In this document: in pieces, positions 33,272 through 41,821 of the stretch
Numbering within the stretch: the stretch's first letter is position 1
Layout of the letters: every line of letters starts with the position of its first letter
From: Lentzea pudingi
Lineage (GTDB): Bacteria; Actinomycetota; Actinomycetes; Mycobacteriales; Pseudonocardiaceae
Length of the DNA stretch: 64,000 bases
Assembly (NCBI RefSeq): GCF_014646255.1
Contig: NZ_BMNC01000005.1
Location: 273,402 to 337,401 of the forward strand
Direction of reading: 5' to 3'
Translations under genes and position numbers: made by a program
The notes under the pieces: generated by a model
What the model was told of the DNA's origin: nothing
What the model saw: only the letters and a program-made list of their open reading frames with translations
Database searches by the model: none

Positions 33272-33718
33272 TCACTTCTGCCCCAGGGCGAGCAGAACGG
33301 GACCGGTGGGATCAGCGACGAGGTCCTCGACGCTCAGCGAATCGAGTGAGGCGTAGAAGGCTTCCTGGGCTTGGCGCAGCGCGCGGCGCAACCGGCAGGC
33401 CGCGGCCAACGGGCACGCCACCTCGCCTTCGCAGTCCACGACGTCGCCCTCGCCTTCCAGCCGGCGGACCAGCCACCCGACCGAGACGAGACGTCTCGTC
33501 TCGGCAAGGGCCAGGCCACCGCCACGGCCGCGGCGTGCCACGACGACGCCGAGGTGCTGGAGCTGGGCCACGACCTTCGCGGCGTGGGTGTACTGCACGC
33601 CCATGACCTCGGCGACTTCGCGCGTGGTCGGGTTTGGCGAGACGAGACGGTCCGTCTCGGCAACGGCAAGCCGCATCACGATCCGCAGCGCGATGTCGGT
33701 GCTCTTGGTCAACCTCAC
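33272..33718 (-). CDS. nsrR: NsrR-type Rrf2 nitric-oxide-sensing repressor
   Basis: 148 residues from GTG 33718. Rrf2 winged helix (LTKSTDIALRIVMRLAV; QYTHAAKVVAQLQHLGVVVARRGRGGGLAL). Three cysteines, Cys96, Cys102 and Cys108, are spaced C-x5-C-x5-C, the same as the [4Fe-4S] ligands of Streptomyces NsrR. NO reaction with the cluster relieves repression of hmp immediately downstream (12-bp spacing). A 23-bp operator lies at 33736-33758. The coding sequence contains a 24-bp perfect palindrome (33481-33504). Confidence 0.93.
   Translation of the reverse strand: MRLTKSTDIALRIVMRLAVAETDRLVSPNPTTREVAEVMGVQYTHAAKVVAQLQHLGVVVARRGRGGGLALAETRRLVSVGWLVRRLEGEGDVVDCEGEVACPLAAACRLRRALRQAQEAFYASLDSLSVEDLVADPTGPVLLALGQK
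33481..33504. repeat. 24-bp perfect palindrome inside nsrR
   Basis: Arms CCGAGACGAGAC and GTCTCGTCTCGG abut without a spacer. A related 17-bp palindrome, CGAGACGG-T-CCGTCTCG (33643-33659), lies 150 bp away in the same gene. Both encode similar residues (AETRRLVS, AETDRLVS). Confidence 0.9.
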
Positions 33719-33735
33719 AAGATCGACGCTAGCTT

Positions 33736-33758
33736 AATTGGAATCTCAGATGCATGTT
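33736..33758 (-). promoter_or_regulatory. NsrR operator upstream of nsrR-hmp
   Basis: Minus strand: AACATGCATCT-G-AGATTCCAATT, an 11-1-11 imperfect dyad ending 18 bp before the nsrR start. It is nearly identical to the Streptomyces coelicolor hmpA NsrR site as I remember it (AACAAGCATCTGAGATCC...). It should mediate autoregulation and NO induction. It overlaps the asnC stop codon by 2 bp. Confidence 0.8.
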
Positions 33759-34197
33759 ATCCAGGCAACACCGGACGCCACGGGATCGGCGTCGACAGCA
33801 CCATTGCGCTGGACGTCTCCCCGTGAGCGGCCAGCCGGACCAGCAGCCGTTCCAACTCCATGATGCTCGTGGTGACGACCTTCACAACCGAGCAGATGTC
33901 CCCGGTCAGCCGCACGACCTCGACCACCTCGGGGAGGTCGTCGAGCAGCTGGGGGTGGACCGTGATGCATCGAGGGCCGTAGCACTTCATGCGCACCAGC
34001 GCGACGACCGGACGTCCGACGACGGTGGGGTCGACCACGGCGCGATAGCCGGTGATCGCACCCATGTTCTCGAGCCGGCGGACCCGCTGGGCGACCGTCG
34101 GCGGGGAGACGTGGACCCGGCGCGCGAGTTCGTTGTACGACAGGCGCGCATCTTCTTGGAGCGCCTCCAACAGGGCCTTGTCCACCTCGTCCAACAT
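33757..34197 (-). CDS. Lrp/AsnC-family regulator, probable controller of kynA-kynU
   Basis: 146 residues from ATG 34197. N-terminal helix-turn-helix (VDKALLEALQEDARLSYNELARRVHVSPPTVAQRVRRLENMGAI, split) and C-terminal RAM domain (VALVRMKCYG, VVRLTGDICSVVKVVTTS). It is divergent from the kynurenine genes, the arrangement of KynR in proteobacteria, so control by kynurenine or tryptophan is inferred. An 8-bp inverted repeat, 34199-34231, immediately upstream is a likely binding site. Confidence 0.88.
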   Translation of the reverse strand: MLDEVDKALLEALQEDARLSYNELARRVHVSPPTVAQRVRRLENMGAITGYRAVVDPTVVGRPVVALVRMKCYGPRCITVHPQLLDDLPEVVEVVRLTGDICSVVKVVTTSIMELERLLVRLAAHGETSSAMVLSTPIPWRPVLPG

Positions 34198-34198
34198 G

Positions 34199-34231
34199 AA
34201 CGCAAAGCTACTCGGCGATCTGTTTTGCGTT
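34199..34231. promoter_or_regulatory. Inverted repeat in the asnC-kynA divergent region
   Basis: AACGCAAA (34199-34206) and TTTGCGTT (34224-34231) are perfect reverse complements 17 bp apart, directly abutting the asnC start. Spacing of 25 bp centre to centre suits adjacent Lrp-family dimers. Confidence 0.55.
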
Positions 34232-34302
34232 TGGAAGAAGTTCGGCGCGAACGCCTTTCGTCGCCCATTCAGGTGATGAGGCTCAGCGGCGACGATTGAG
34301 GC

Positions 34303-35118
34303 ATGAGCTGCCCCGTGTCCCCCAAGCTGGATTTCGGCGGCACCACGCCGTACGAGGACTACGTGCACGCGTCGGTGTTGCACACCCTTCAACAGCAGTG
34401 GTCCAAAGATCCCCGTGAGATGTCGTTCCTGGTCATCACGCAGGTGATGGAGCTGTACTTCGGTCTGCTGTGCTTCGAGTGGCGCCAGGCCCAGAGCGAA
34501 CTGCGGGCCAACGACCTCCGCGCCGCCGTGCAGACCCTGCGGCGCTCCGACCTGCACCTCCAGGCGCTGTCCGCGGCCTGGCGGCCGATCGCGCGGATGA
34601 CGCCGACCGAGTTCAACTCGTTCCGCGACGCGCTCGGCGAGGGCTCCGGCTTCCAGAGCGGCATGTACCGCGAGATGGAGTTCCTGCTCGGCGAGAAGTC
34701 CGCGTCGATGCTCGTGCCGCACCGCGCGGTGCCCGCGATGCACGACCAGCTGGAGAAGTCGCTGGCGCTGCCGTCGCTCTACGACGACGTGCTGGCGGCG
34801 TTGCGGCGCAGGGGTTTCGACATCCCGCAGGCCGTCCTGGACCGCGACCTGACCAAGGCCTACGAGCCGTCGGCCGAGGTCGAGCAGGTGTGGGCGGCGA
34901 TCTACCGCGGCAACGACCGCGACCTGCTGGAGCTGGGCGAGGCGCTGACCGACATCGCCGAGGAGTTCGCGCGCTGGCGTTACGACCACCTGCTCGCGAC
35001 CCGCCGGTCGATGGGCTCGAAGGTCGGCACCGGCGGGTCGGCTGGTGTTGCATGGCTGGAGAAGCGCACCCAACGGGCGGTGTTCCCCGAGCTGTGGACC
35101 GCGAGGAGTTACGTGTGA
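34303..35118 (+). CDS. kynA: Tryptophan 2,3-dioxygenase
   Basis: 271 residues from ATG 34303. Heme enzyme that opens the indole ring of L-Trp to N-formylkynurenine. Conserved features are LDFGGTTPYEDYVHASVL, the substrate helix ITQVMELYFGLLCFEWRQ, SGFQSGMYREMEFLLG, and the C-terminal YDHLLATRRSMGSKVGTGGSAG, which includes the proximal heme His. Its stop overlaps kynU (GTGA). A separate kynurenine formamidase gene is not visible in the window. Confidence 0.95.
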   Translation: MSCPVSPKLDFGGTTPYEDYVHASVLHTLQQQWSKDPREMSFLVITQVMELYFGLLCFEWRQAQSELRANDLRAAVQTLRRSDLHLQALSAAWRPIARMTPTEFNSFRDALGEGSGFQSGMYREMEFLLGEKSASMLVPHRAVPAMHDQLEKSLALPSLYDDVLAALRRRGFDIPQAVLDRDLTKAYEPSAEVEQVWAAIYRGNDRDLLELGEALTDIAEEFARWRYDHLLATRRSMGSKVGTGGSAGVAWLEKRTQRAVFPELWTARSYV

Positions 35119-36221
35119 GGCGCGAGCTGTTCGACATCCCCGAAGGTGTCATCTACCTCGACGGCAATTCCCTTGGCGCGCTACCGAAGCACGTCGCCGC
35201 GCGCATGCAGGAGGTGATCAGCCACCAGTGGGGCACGCGGCTGATCCGGTCGTGGAGCGAGGGCTGGTGGGAGGCGCCGCAACGGATCGGTGACCGCATC
35301 GGCCGCTTGATCGGCGCGGCCGAGGGACAGGTCGTCGTCGGTGACTCGACGTCGGTCAACGTCTTCAAGGCGTTGATGGCCGCAGTGAAGGGCACTACGC
35401 GGTCGGAGATCGTGGTCGACGAGTCGACCTTCCCGACCGACGGCTACATCGCGCAGTCCGTGGGAGAGCTGACGGGGCTGAAGGTCCGCGCCGCTCAACC
35501 GTCCTCTTTGGACATCAACGAGGACACCGCCGTGGTGCTGCTCAACCACGTCGACTACCGCACCGGCGCGATGCTCGACATGGCGGAGCTGACCGGGCAG
35601 GCCCACGCCGCCGGAGCGCCGGTGGTCTGGGACCTCTGCCACAGCGCGGGCGTGATCCCGATCCGGTTGGACGAGCTCCAAGTCGACTACGCGGTCGGCT
35701 GCAGCTACAAGTTCCTCAACGGCGGACCGGGCGCACCGGCGTTCATATACGTGCCGAAGCACAAGCAGGCGACGTTCGAGAACCCGCTTTCCGGCTGGAA
35801 CGGCCACCGCGCGCCGTTCGCGATGGAGGCGAGCTACGACCCCGACCCCGGCATCGCGCGCGCACGCGTCGGCACGCCGGACATCCTGTCGATGCTGGCC
35901 CTCGACGCGGCGCTGGACGTGTGGGACGACGTCGACATGCAGGTCGTGTGGAAGTGCGGACTGAGCCTGACCGCGCAGTTCCGCACGCACGTCACCAGAC
36001 TGACGTCGCTGGAGATCATCACGCCGGACGAGATCCCGCGCGGCAACCAGATCTCGATCCGCTGCGCCGACGCCAAGAACGTCATGGACGAGCTCATCGC
36101 CCGTGGCGTGATCGGCGACCACCGGCCGCCGGACGTCCTGCGGTTCGGATTCGCCCCGCTCTACGTCACGAGCGGCGACGTCCTGCGCGCCGCCGAGATC
36201 CTGGCCGAGATCGTCAACTAG
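35115..36221 (+). CDS. kynU: Kynureninase
   Basis: 368 residues from GTG 35115 (GTGA overlap with kynA). PLP enzyme splitting kynurenine to anthranilate and alanine. The N-terminus reaches IYLDGNSLGALPKH quickly, so an earlier GTG at 35094 inside kynA, which would add seven residues, is possible; typical kynureninases are ~400 aa. Catalytic features: DEFPTD-like VVDESTFPTDGY, VVWDLCHSAGVIPI, PLP-lysine Lys199 in GCSYKFLNGGPGAPAFIYV, and GTPDILSM. The gene overlaps the convergent Fic-like gene by 8 bp. Confidence 0.94.
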   Translation: MRRELFDIPEGVIYLDGNSLGALPKHVAARMQEVISHQWGTRLIRSWSEGWWEAPQRIGDRIGRLIGAAEGQVVVGDSTSVNVFKALMAAVKGTTRSEIVVDESTFPTDGYIAQSVGELTGLKVRAAQPSSLDINEDTAVVLLNHVDYRTGAMLDMAELTGQAHAAGAPVVWDLCHSAGVIPIRLDELQVDYAVGCSYKFLNGGPGAPAFIYVPKHKQATFENPLSGWNGHRAPFAMEASYDPDPGIARARVGTPDILSMLALDAALDVWDDVDMQVVWKCGLSLTAQFRTHVTRLTSLEIITPDEIPRGNQISIRCADAKNVMDELIARGVIGDHRPPDVLRFGFAPLYVTSGDVLRAAEILAEIVN

Positions 36222-36942
36222 CGAGTGCGGCGTCCGCGATGCTGCGAGCCTCGCGGGCGCCCGCCTCCAGTGACGAGCACACGAACAGGATCCACTCGGC
36301 CAGGCCTTCGAGAGACCCCGACGCGAACGCCACGGACGCGGCCTCGTACGCGGCCGAACGCCGCAGGCACGCCACTTCGGGCACGCCGAGGCCCTTGGGG
36401 TCGAGGCCGGTGGAGATCGATGTCATCCGCGCGGCCGCACGCGCGACCACCCCGTTGGCGACGCCGAACGGCGCCAGCCCGAGCAGTTCGCCGTGCACGA
36501 CCGCAACGACGATCGGTGCCGGCACGGACGTCCCGCCGGTGACCAACGAGCCGAGCATGTCGAGCCGTTGCGACACGTCCTCGGCGACGCGCGGCCGTCC
36601 GACGTCGGTCGTGAGGTCCGCGGCGGCGAGAACGTGCAACCGCGCGAGAGCCTGCAACGGCGCGCGCTGCCATGTGGCGACGAGTCCGCCCAGCGCTTCC
36701 GCGGCCCGCAACGACCCGGCCAGCACGGGATCCGAGACCTCGCCGGACTCGGGGATCTCGGTCGGACCGCCCTCCAGAGCGGCCGACGCACGGGCCGCGC
36801 GGACGGACGCCTCCGCCGCCGTCGTGGCCCAGCCGCGCAGGTTCACCCGATGGCGGTGCACCTGGAAGACGGCGTCCTTGGCGGCGTTCGCGGCGTCCGC
36901 CACGCCGGGCAAGGAAAGCAGCGGAGCGAGAGGATCGGTCAC
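36214..36942 (-). CDS. Fic-fold protein with degenerate catalytic motif
   Basis: 242 residues from GTG 36942. The stretch HGELLGLAPFGVANGVVAR (150-168) aligns without gaps to the Fic consensus HPFx(D/E)GNGRxxR: residues 157-168 keep Pro, Phe, Asn, Gly and the last Arg but have Ala157 for the catalytic His and Val161 for the acidic residue. The N-terminal part holds SAALEG (53-58), matching the (S/T)xxxE(G/N) inhibitory-helix motif. Actinobacterial relatives are often labelled 'oxidoreductase' without basis. AMPylation activity is therefore unlikely; a scaffold or regulatory role is possible. It lies between kynU and acsA. Confidence 0.7.
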   Translation of the reverse strand: MTDPLAPLLSLPGVADAANAAKDAVFQVHRHRVNLRGWATTAAEASVRAARASAALEGGPTEIPESGEVSDPVLAGSLRAAEALGGLVATWQRAPLQALARLHVLAAADLTTDVGRPRVAEDVSQRLDMLGSLVTGGTSVPAPIVVAVVHGELLGLAPFGVANGVVARAAARMTSISTGLDPKGLGVPEVACLRRSAAYEAASVAFASGSLEGLAEWILFVCSSLEAGAREARSIADAALAS

Positions 36943-37124
36943 GGTCGCGCAGAGTACCTGACCAGGTGAAACGCGTGACCCAGCTCACTGACCCAACCGC
37001 TGAGCGCGCAACTGCGCCCGTTCAACGCGCCACACGTGCCTGGACCAGACGAAACGGGCTACACAATGACAGCCGTGTAACCGACCTCCCAACATTGGTC
37101 TGAACCTTTTGAGGGAGGAGCCTG

Positions 37125-37152
37125 TTGGAAGTGAGCTGGCTCGCACTACGGT
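37125..37152 (+). promoter_or_regulatory. Candidate acsA promoter
   Basis: TTGGAA (37125-37130), 16-bp spacer, TACGGT (37147-37152), followed by a ~40-nt leader with AGGAGG before the acsA ATG. Weak match judged by eye. Confidence 0.38.
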
Positions 37153-37201
37153 CAGTACCCGCATCCCCAACCGGTCTGGACATTCCAGGAGGTCTCGCAC
37201 C

Positions 37202-39184
<1,983 letters not shown>

Positions 39185-39201
39185 TTTCCGCGTCAAACGT
39201 G

Positions 39202-39235
39202 ACGGGCGTCCTCACCTGAGGGCGCCCGTTCGCGT
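39202..39235 (+). terminator. acsA terminator hairpin
   Basis: ACGGGCG (39202-39208) pairs with CGCCCGT (39223-39229), and an inner CCTCA/TGAGG extends the stem with single mismatches. TTCGCGTT follows, 17 bp after the stop codon. Confidence 0.7.
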
Positions 39236-39312
39236 TAAGATCACATCCAGGTGAGCCGGGAAGTCTGGTCGGCACGAGTATTCGTGTACCTGTCGACCGC
39301 CCTGGGAGCCCT

Positions 39313-40470
39313 GTGTCCGCCAAGATCGCTGACTTCGCCCGTTACCTCCGCACCGAGACCGTCGGTGGCATGGTGCTGCTCGGCGCCACGGCCGTCGCAC
39401 TGGTGTGGGCCAACTCGCCTCTTTCTCCCGCGTACTTCGGCCTGAGGGATCTTCACCTCGGACCGTTGAGCATCGGCGACTGGGCCAAGGACGGGCTGCT
39501 GGCGATCTTCTTCTTCGTCGCGGGGCTCGAACTGAAGCGCGAGCTCGTGGTCGGCGAGCTCTCGAACTTCAAGGCCGCGGTCCTGCCGATCATCGCCGCG
39601 ATCGGCGGCATGATCGTGCCCGCGCTTTTCGCGCTGGGAATCGGCTGGGGGCAGCCGGGGATCGAGAAGGCGTGGGCCATTCCGGTCGCTACGGACATCG
39701 CGTTCGCGCTCGGGGTGCTGGCGCTGACGGCGTCCGGGCTGCCGTCGAGCCTGCGGGTGTTCCTGCTCAGCCTGGCCGTGGTGGACGACCTGGGGGCGAT
39801 CGTCGTGATCGCGATCCTGTTCACGGCGAAGTTCAACCTGCTCGCGGCGGGCGCGGTCGTGCTGCTGCTGGCGCTGTACTGGTTCCTGCAGCACAAGCGG
39901 ATCACCAGCGCCTGGATCTACGTCCCGATCGCACTCGCCACCTGGTGGTTCATGCACGAGTCGGGCGTCCACGCCACGATCGCGGGCGTCGCGCTGGCGT
40001 TGCTGACGCGGGTGAGGCGCGACCCGTACGAGCAGGACGCTCCGGCGGTCAGGCTGGAGCACCGGCTGCAGCCCTGGTCGGCCGGAGTGGCGGTGCCGGT
40101 GTTCGCGCTCTTCGCGGCGGGTGTGCCGGTGGGTGCGGAGGCGTTGGGGAAGCTCTTCGACGACAAGATCGCGATCGGCGTGATGGTGGGTCTGGTCGTC
40201 GGCAAGGTGGTCGGGATCGTCGGGGCGTCGGCGCTCGCCGTGTGGTTCAAGGCGGCGGTGTGGCCGTCCGGGGCGGGGCCGCGCGACATCGTGGCGGTGG
40301 CGACGCTGGGCGGCGTCGGGTTCACCGTCAGCCTGCTGATCGCGGACCTCTCGCTCGACGAACCGGAGACCGCGAAGGCGGCCGTTCTGCTCGCTTCGAT
40401 GATCGCGTCGCTGCTCGCCGCGGTGTTGCTCATTCGTCGCAGCCGGGCGCATGGCACCATGTCCGGGTGA
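39313..40470 (+). CDS. nhaA: Na+/H+ antiporter NhaA
   Basis: 385 residues from GTG 39313, eleven to twelve transmembrane helices. Electrogenic Na+/H+ exchange. The paired aspartates of helix V are visible in SLAVVDDLGAIVVIA, the helix IV unwound segment in VATDIAFALGVLAL, and FFFVAGLELKRELVVGEL is typical of NhaA. The C-terminal half has GGVGFTVSLLIADLSL. The stop overlaps the holin-like gene (GTGA), so the two are translationally coupled. Confidence 0.95.
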   Translation: MSAKIADFARYLRTETVGGMVLLGATAVALVWANSPLSPAYFGLRDLHLGPLSIGDWAKDGLLAIFFFVAGLELKRELVVGELSNFKAAVLPIIAAIGGMIVPALFALGIGWGQPGIEKAWAIPVATDIAFALGVLALTASGLPSSLRVFLLSLAVVDDLGAIVVIAILFTAKFNLLAAGAVVLLLALYWFLQHKRITSAWIYVPIALATWWFMHESGVHATIAGVALALLTRVRRDPYEQDAPAVRLEHRLQPWSAGVAVPVFALFAAGVPVGAEALGKLFDDKIAIGVMVGLVVGKVVGIVGASALAVWFKAAVWPSGAGPRDIVAVATLGGVGFTVSLLIADLSLDEPETAKAAVLLASMIASLLAAVLLIRRSRAHGTMSG

Positions 40471-40907
40471 CCACCAGGGAGCACATCGCGTCGATTCCGC
40501 TGACCGCAGACGACCCCACCGCCGAGGCCTCGATCGGCGGCCTCGTGCGCGACGCGACCGCGCACGTGTCGACCTTGGTCAGAGCAGAGGTCGAGCTCGC
40601 CAAGGGCGAGATCAAGGCCGAGATCAAGAAGGGCGTGAAGGGCAGCGTCTTCTTCATCGTCGCGCTGACGATCCTGTGCTTCAGCCTGTTCTTCCTGTTC
40701 ATGGCGCTCGGCTTCGGTTTCGCCGAGTGGTTCGGGTGGGGCTACTGGGCGGGCTTCGGGCTCGTGTTCGGCGTGATGCTGCTGACCGCCGTCCTGTTCG
40801 CCTTCCTCGGCTACCGCAAGGTCAAGAAGATCAGGGCACCCGAGAAGTCGATCGCGGCCGCGAAGGACACGGTCGCGGCCCTCACGCGCAGGGGCGACGA
40901 CAACTGA
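40467..40907 (+). CDS. Phage-holin-superfamily (Phage_holin_3_6) small membrane protein
   Basis: 146 residues from GTG 40467. An amphipathic N-terminal helix (SIGGLVRDATAHVSTLVRAEVELAKGEIKAEIKKG) leads to two transmembrane helices (SVFFIVALTILCFSLFFLFMALGFGF and YWAGFGLVFGVMLLTAVLFAFLGY) and a Lys-rich C-terminus. Rv3669-like. Despite the family name there is no phage context; it is conserved beside ephE and marP in actinobacteria. The function is unknown. Confidence 0.88.
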   Translation: MTTREHIASIPLTADDPTAEASIGGLVRDATAHVSTLVRAEVELAKGEIKAEIKKGVKGSVFFIVALTILCFSLFFLFMALGFGFAEWFGWGYWAGFGLVFGVMLLTAVLFAFLGYRKVKKIRAPEKSIAAAKDTVAALTRRGDDN

Positions 40908-40930
40908 GCCGCAAACCCGACCCGTCCGTC

Positions 40931-41821
40931 GTGCGGGTCGCAGGGCCGTGGACGCACCGCGACGTCTCGGCCAACGGAATCCGCCTGCACGTCGCCGAGC
41001 TGGGCGAGGGCCCGCTCGTGCTGCTGCTGCACGGGTTCCCCGAGTTCTGGTGGTCGTGGCGGCACCAGCTGACCGCACTGGCCGAGGCCGGCTATCGCGC
41101 CGTGGCCGTCGACCTGCGCGGCTACGGCGACTCGGACAAACCCCCGCGCGGCTACGACGGCTTCACACTCGCGGGTGACGTCGCGGGCCTGATCAAGGCA
41201 CTCGGCGCCCAGCGCGCGCACCTCGTGGGTCACGCGTGGGGCGGCGCCACGGCGTGGACGGTCGGCGCCATGCATCCGCGCGTGGTCTCGTCGATCTCCG
41301 TGCTGTCCGCACCGCACCCGCTGGTGACGCGCCGGACGTTCCGCAGGCATCCGCGGACGAACTCGCACGTGCTGCGCTTCCAGCTGCCGATCTACCCGGA
41401 ACGCTGGCTGACCGGCGAGAACGGCCTGCAGGTCGCCAAGCTGCTGTCCGCGTGGTCCGGCCCGAAGTGGCGCTCCGCGCCCGAGTTCGACGAGGTCATC
41501 CGCCGCTGCCGGCAGGCGATGACGGTGCCGGGTGTGGCCCACAGCGCGCTGGAGTACTACCGCTGGGCGGTGCGCTCACAGCTGCGCAGCGACGGCCGTC
41601 GGTTCGCCGAGGCCGTCGACAAGCCGATGCAGGTGCCGGTGCTGCAGATCCACGGCTCGCTGGACCCGATCGTCCGGGAGTCCGCCGCGCGTGACTCGCT
41701 GCCGTGGCTCGGGCCGGAGTCCGACTTCCGCTACCTGCCCGAGGTGGGGCACTTCCCGAACCAGGAAGCGCCGCACACCACGAGCAGGCTGATCACCGAG
41801 TTCCTGCAGAAGCTGAGCTGA
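40931..41821 (+). CDS. ephE: EphE-like alpha/beta hydrolase lacking the canonical nucleophile
   Basis: 296 residues from GTG 40931. The homologous region begins earlier (KPDPSVVRVAGPW), so a CTG at 40904 overlapping the upstream stop may be the real start. Epoxide-hydrolase-like features: LLLHGFPEFWWSWRHQ oxyanion loop, VDLRGYGDSDKPPRGYD, the elbow LVGHAWGGATAW, an acid in GSLDPIVRES and a His in PEVGHFPNQEAP. At the elbow the nucleophile position (Asp in GHDWGG) is Ala102, which removes the attacking residue. Activity as an epoxide hydrolase is therefore doubtful. Synteny matches Rv3670. Confidence 0.85.
   Translation: MRVAGPWTHRDVSANGIRLHVAELGEGPLVLLLHGFPEFWWSWRHQLTALAEAGYRAVAVDLRGYGDSDKPPRGYDGFTLAGDVAGLIKALGAQRAHLVGHAWGGATAWTVGAMHPRVVSSISVLSAPHPLVTRRTFRRHPRTNSHVLRFQLPIYPERWLTGENGLQVAKLLSAWSGPKWRSAPEFDEVIRRCRQAMTVPGVAHSALEYYRWAVRSQLRSDGRRFAEAVDKPMQVPVLQIHGSLDPIVRESAARDSLPWLGPESDFRYLPEVGHFPNQEAPHTTSRLITEFLQKLS

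Noticed and set aside
37131..37146. GTG...CAC dyad upstream of acsA as a Crp site
   Set aside because: The arms are 10 bp apart, not the 8 of TGTGA-N6-TCACA, and the outer bases do not match.
40467..40907. Holin-like protein as a prophage remnant
   Set aside because: It is translationally coupled to nhaA and belongs to a conserved actinobacterial chromosomal block; no lysin or phage genes are near.
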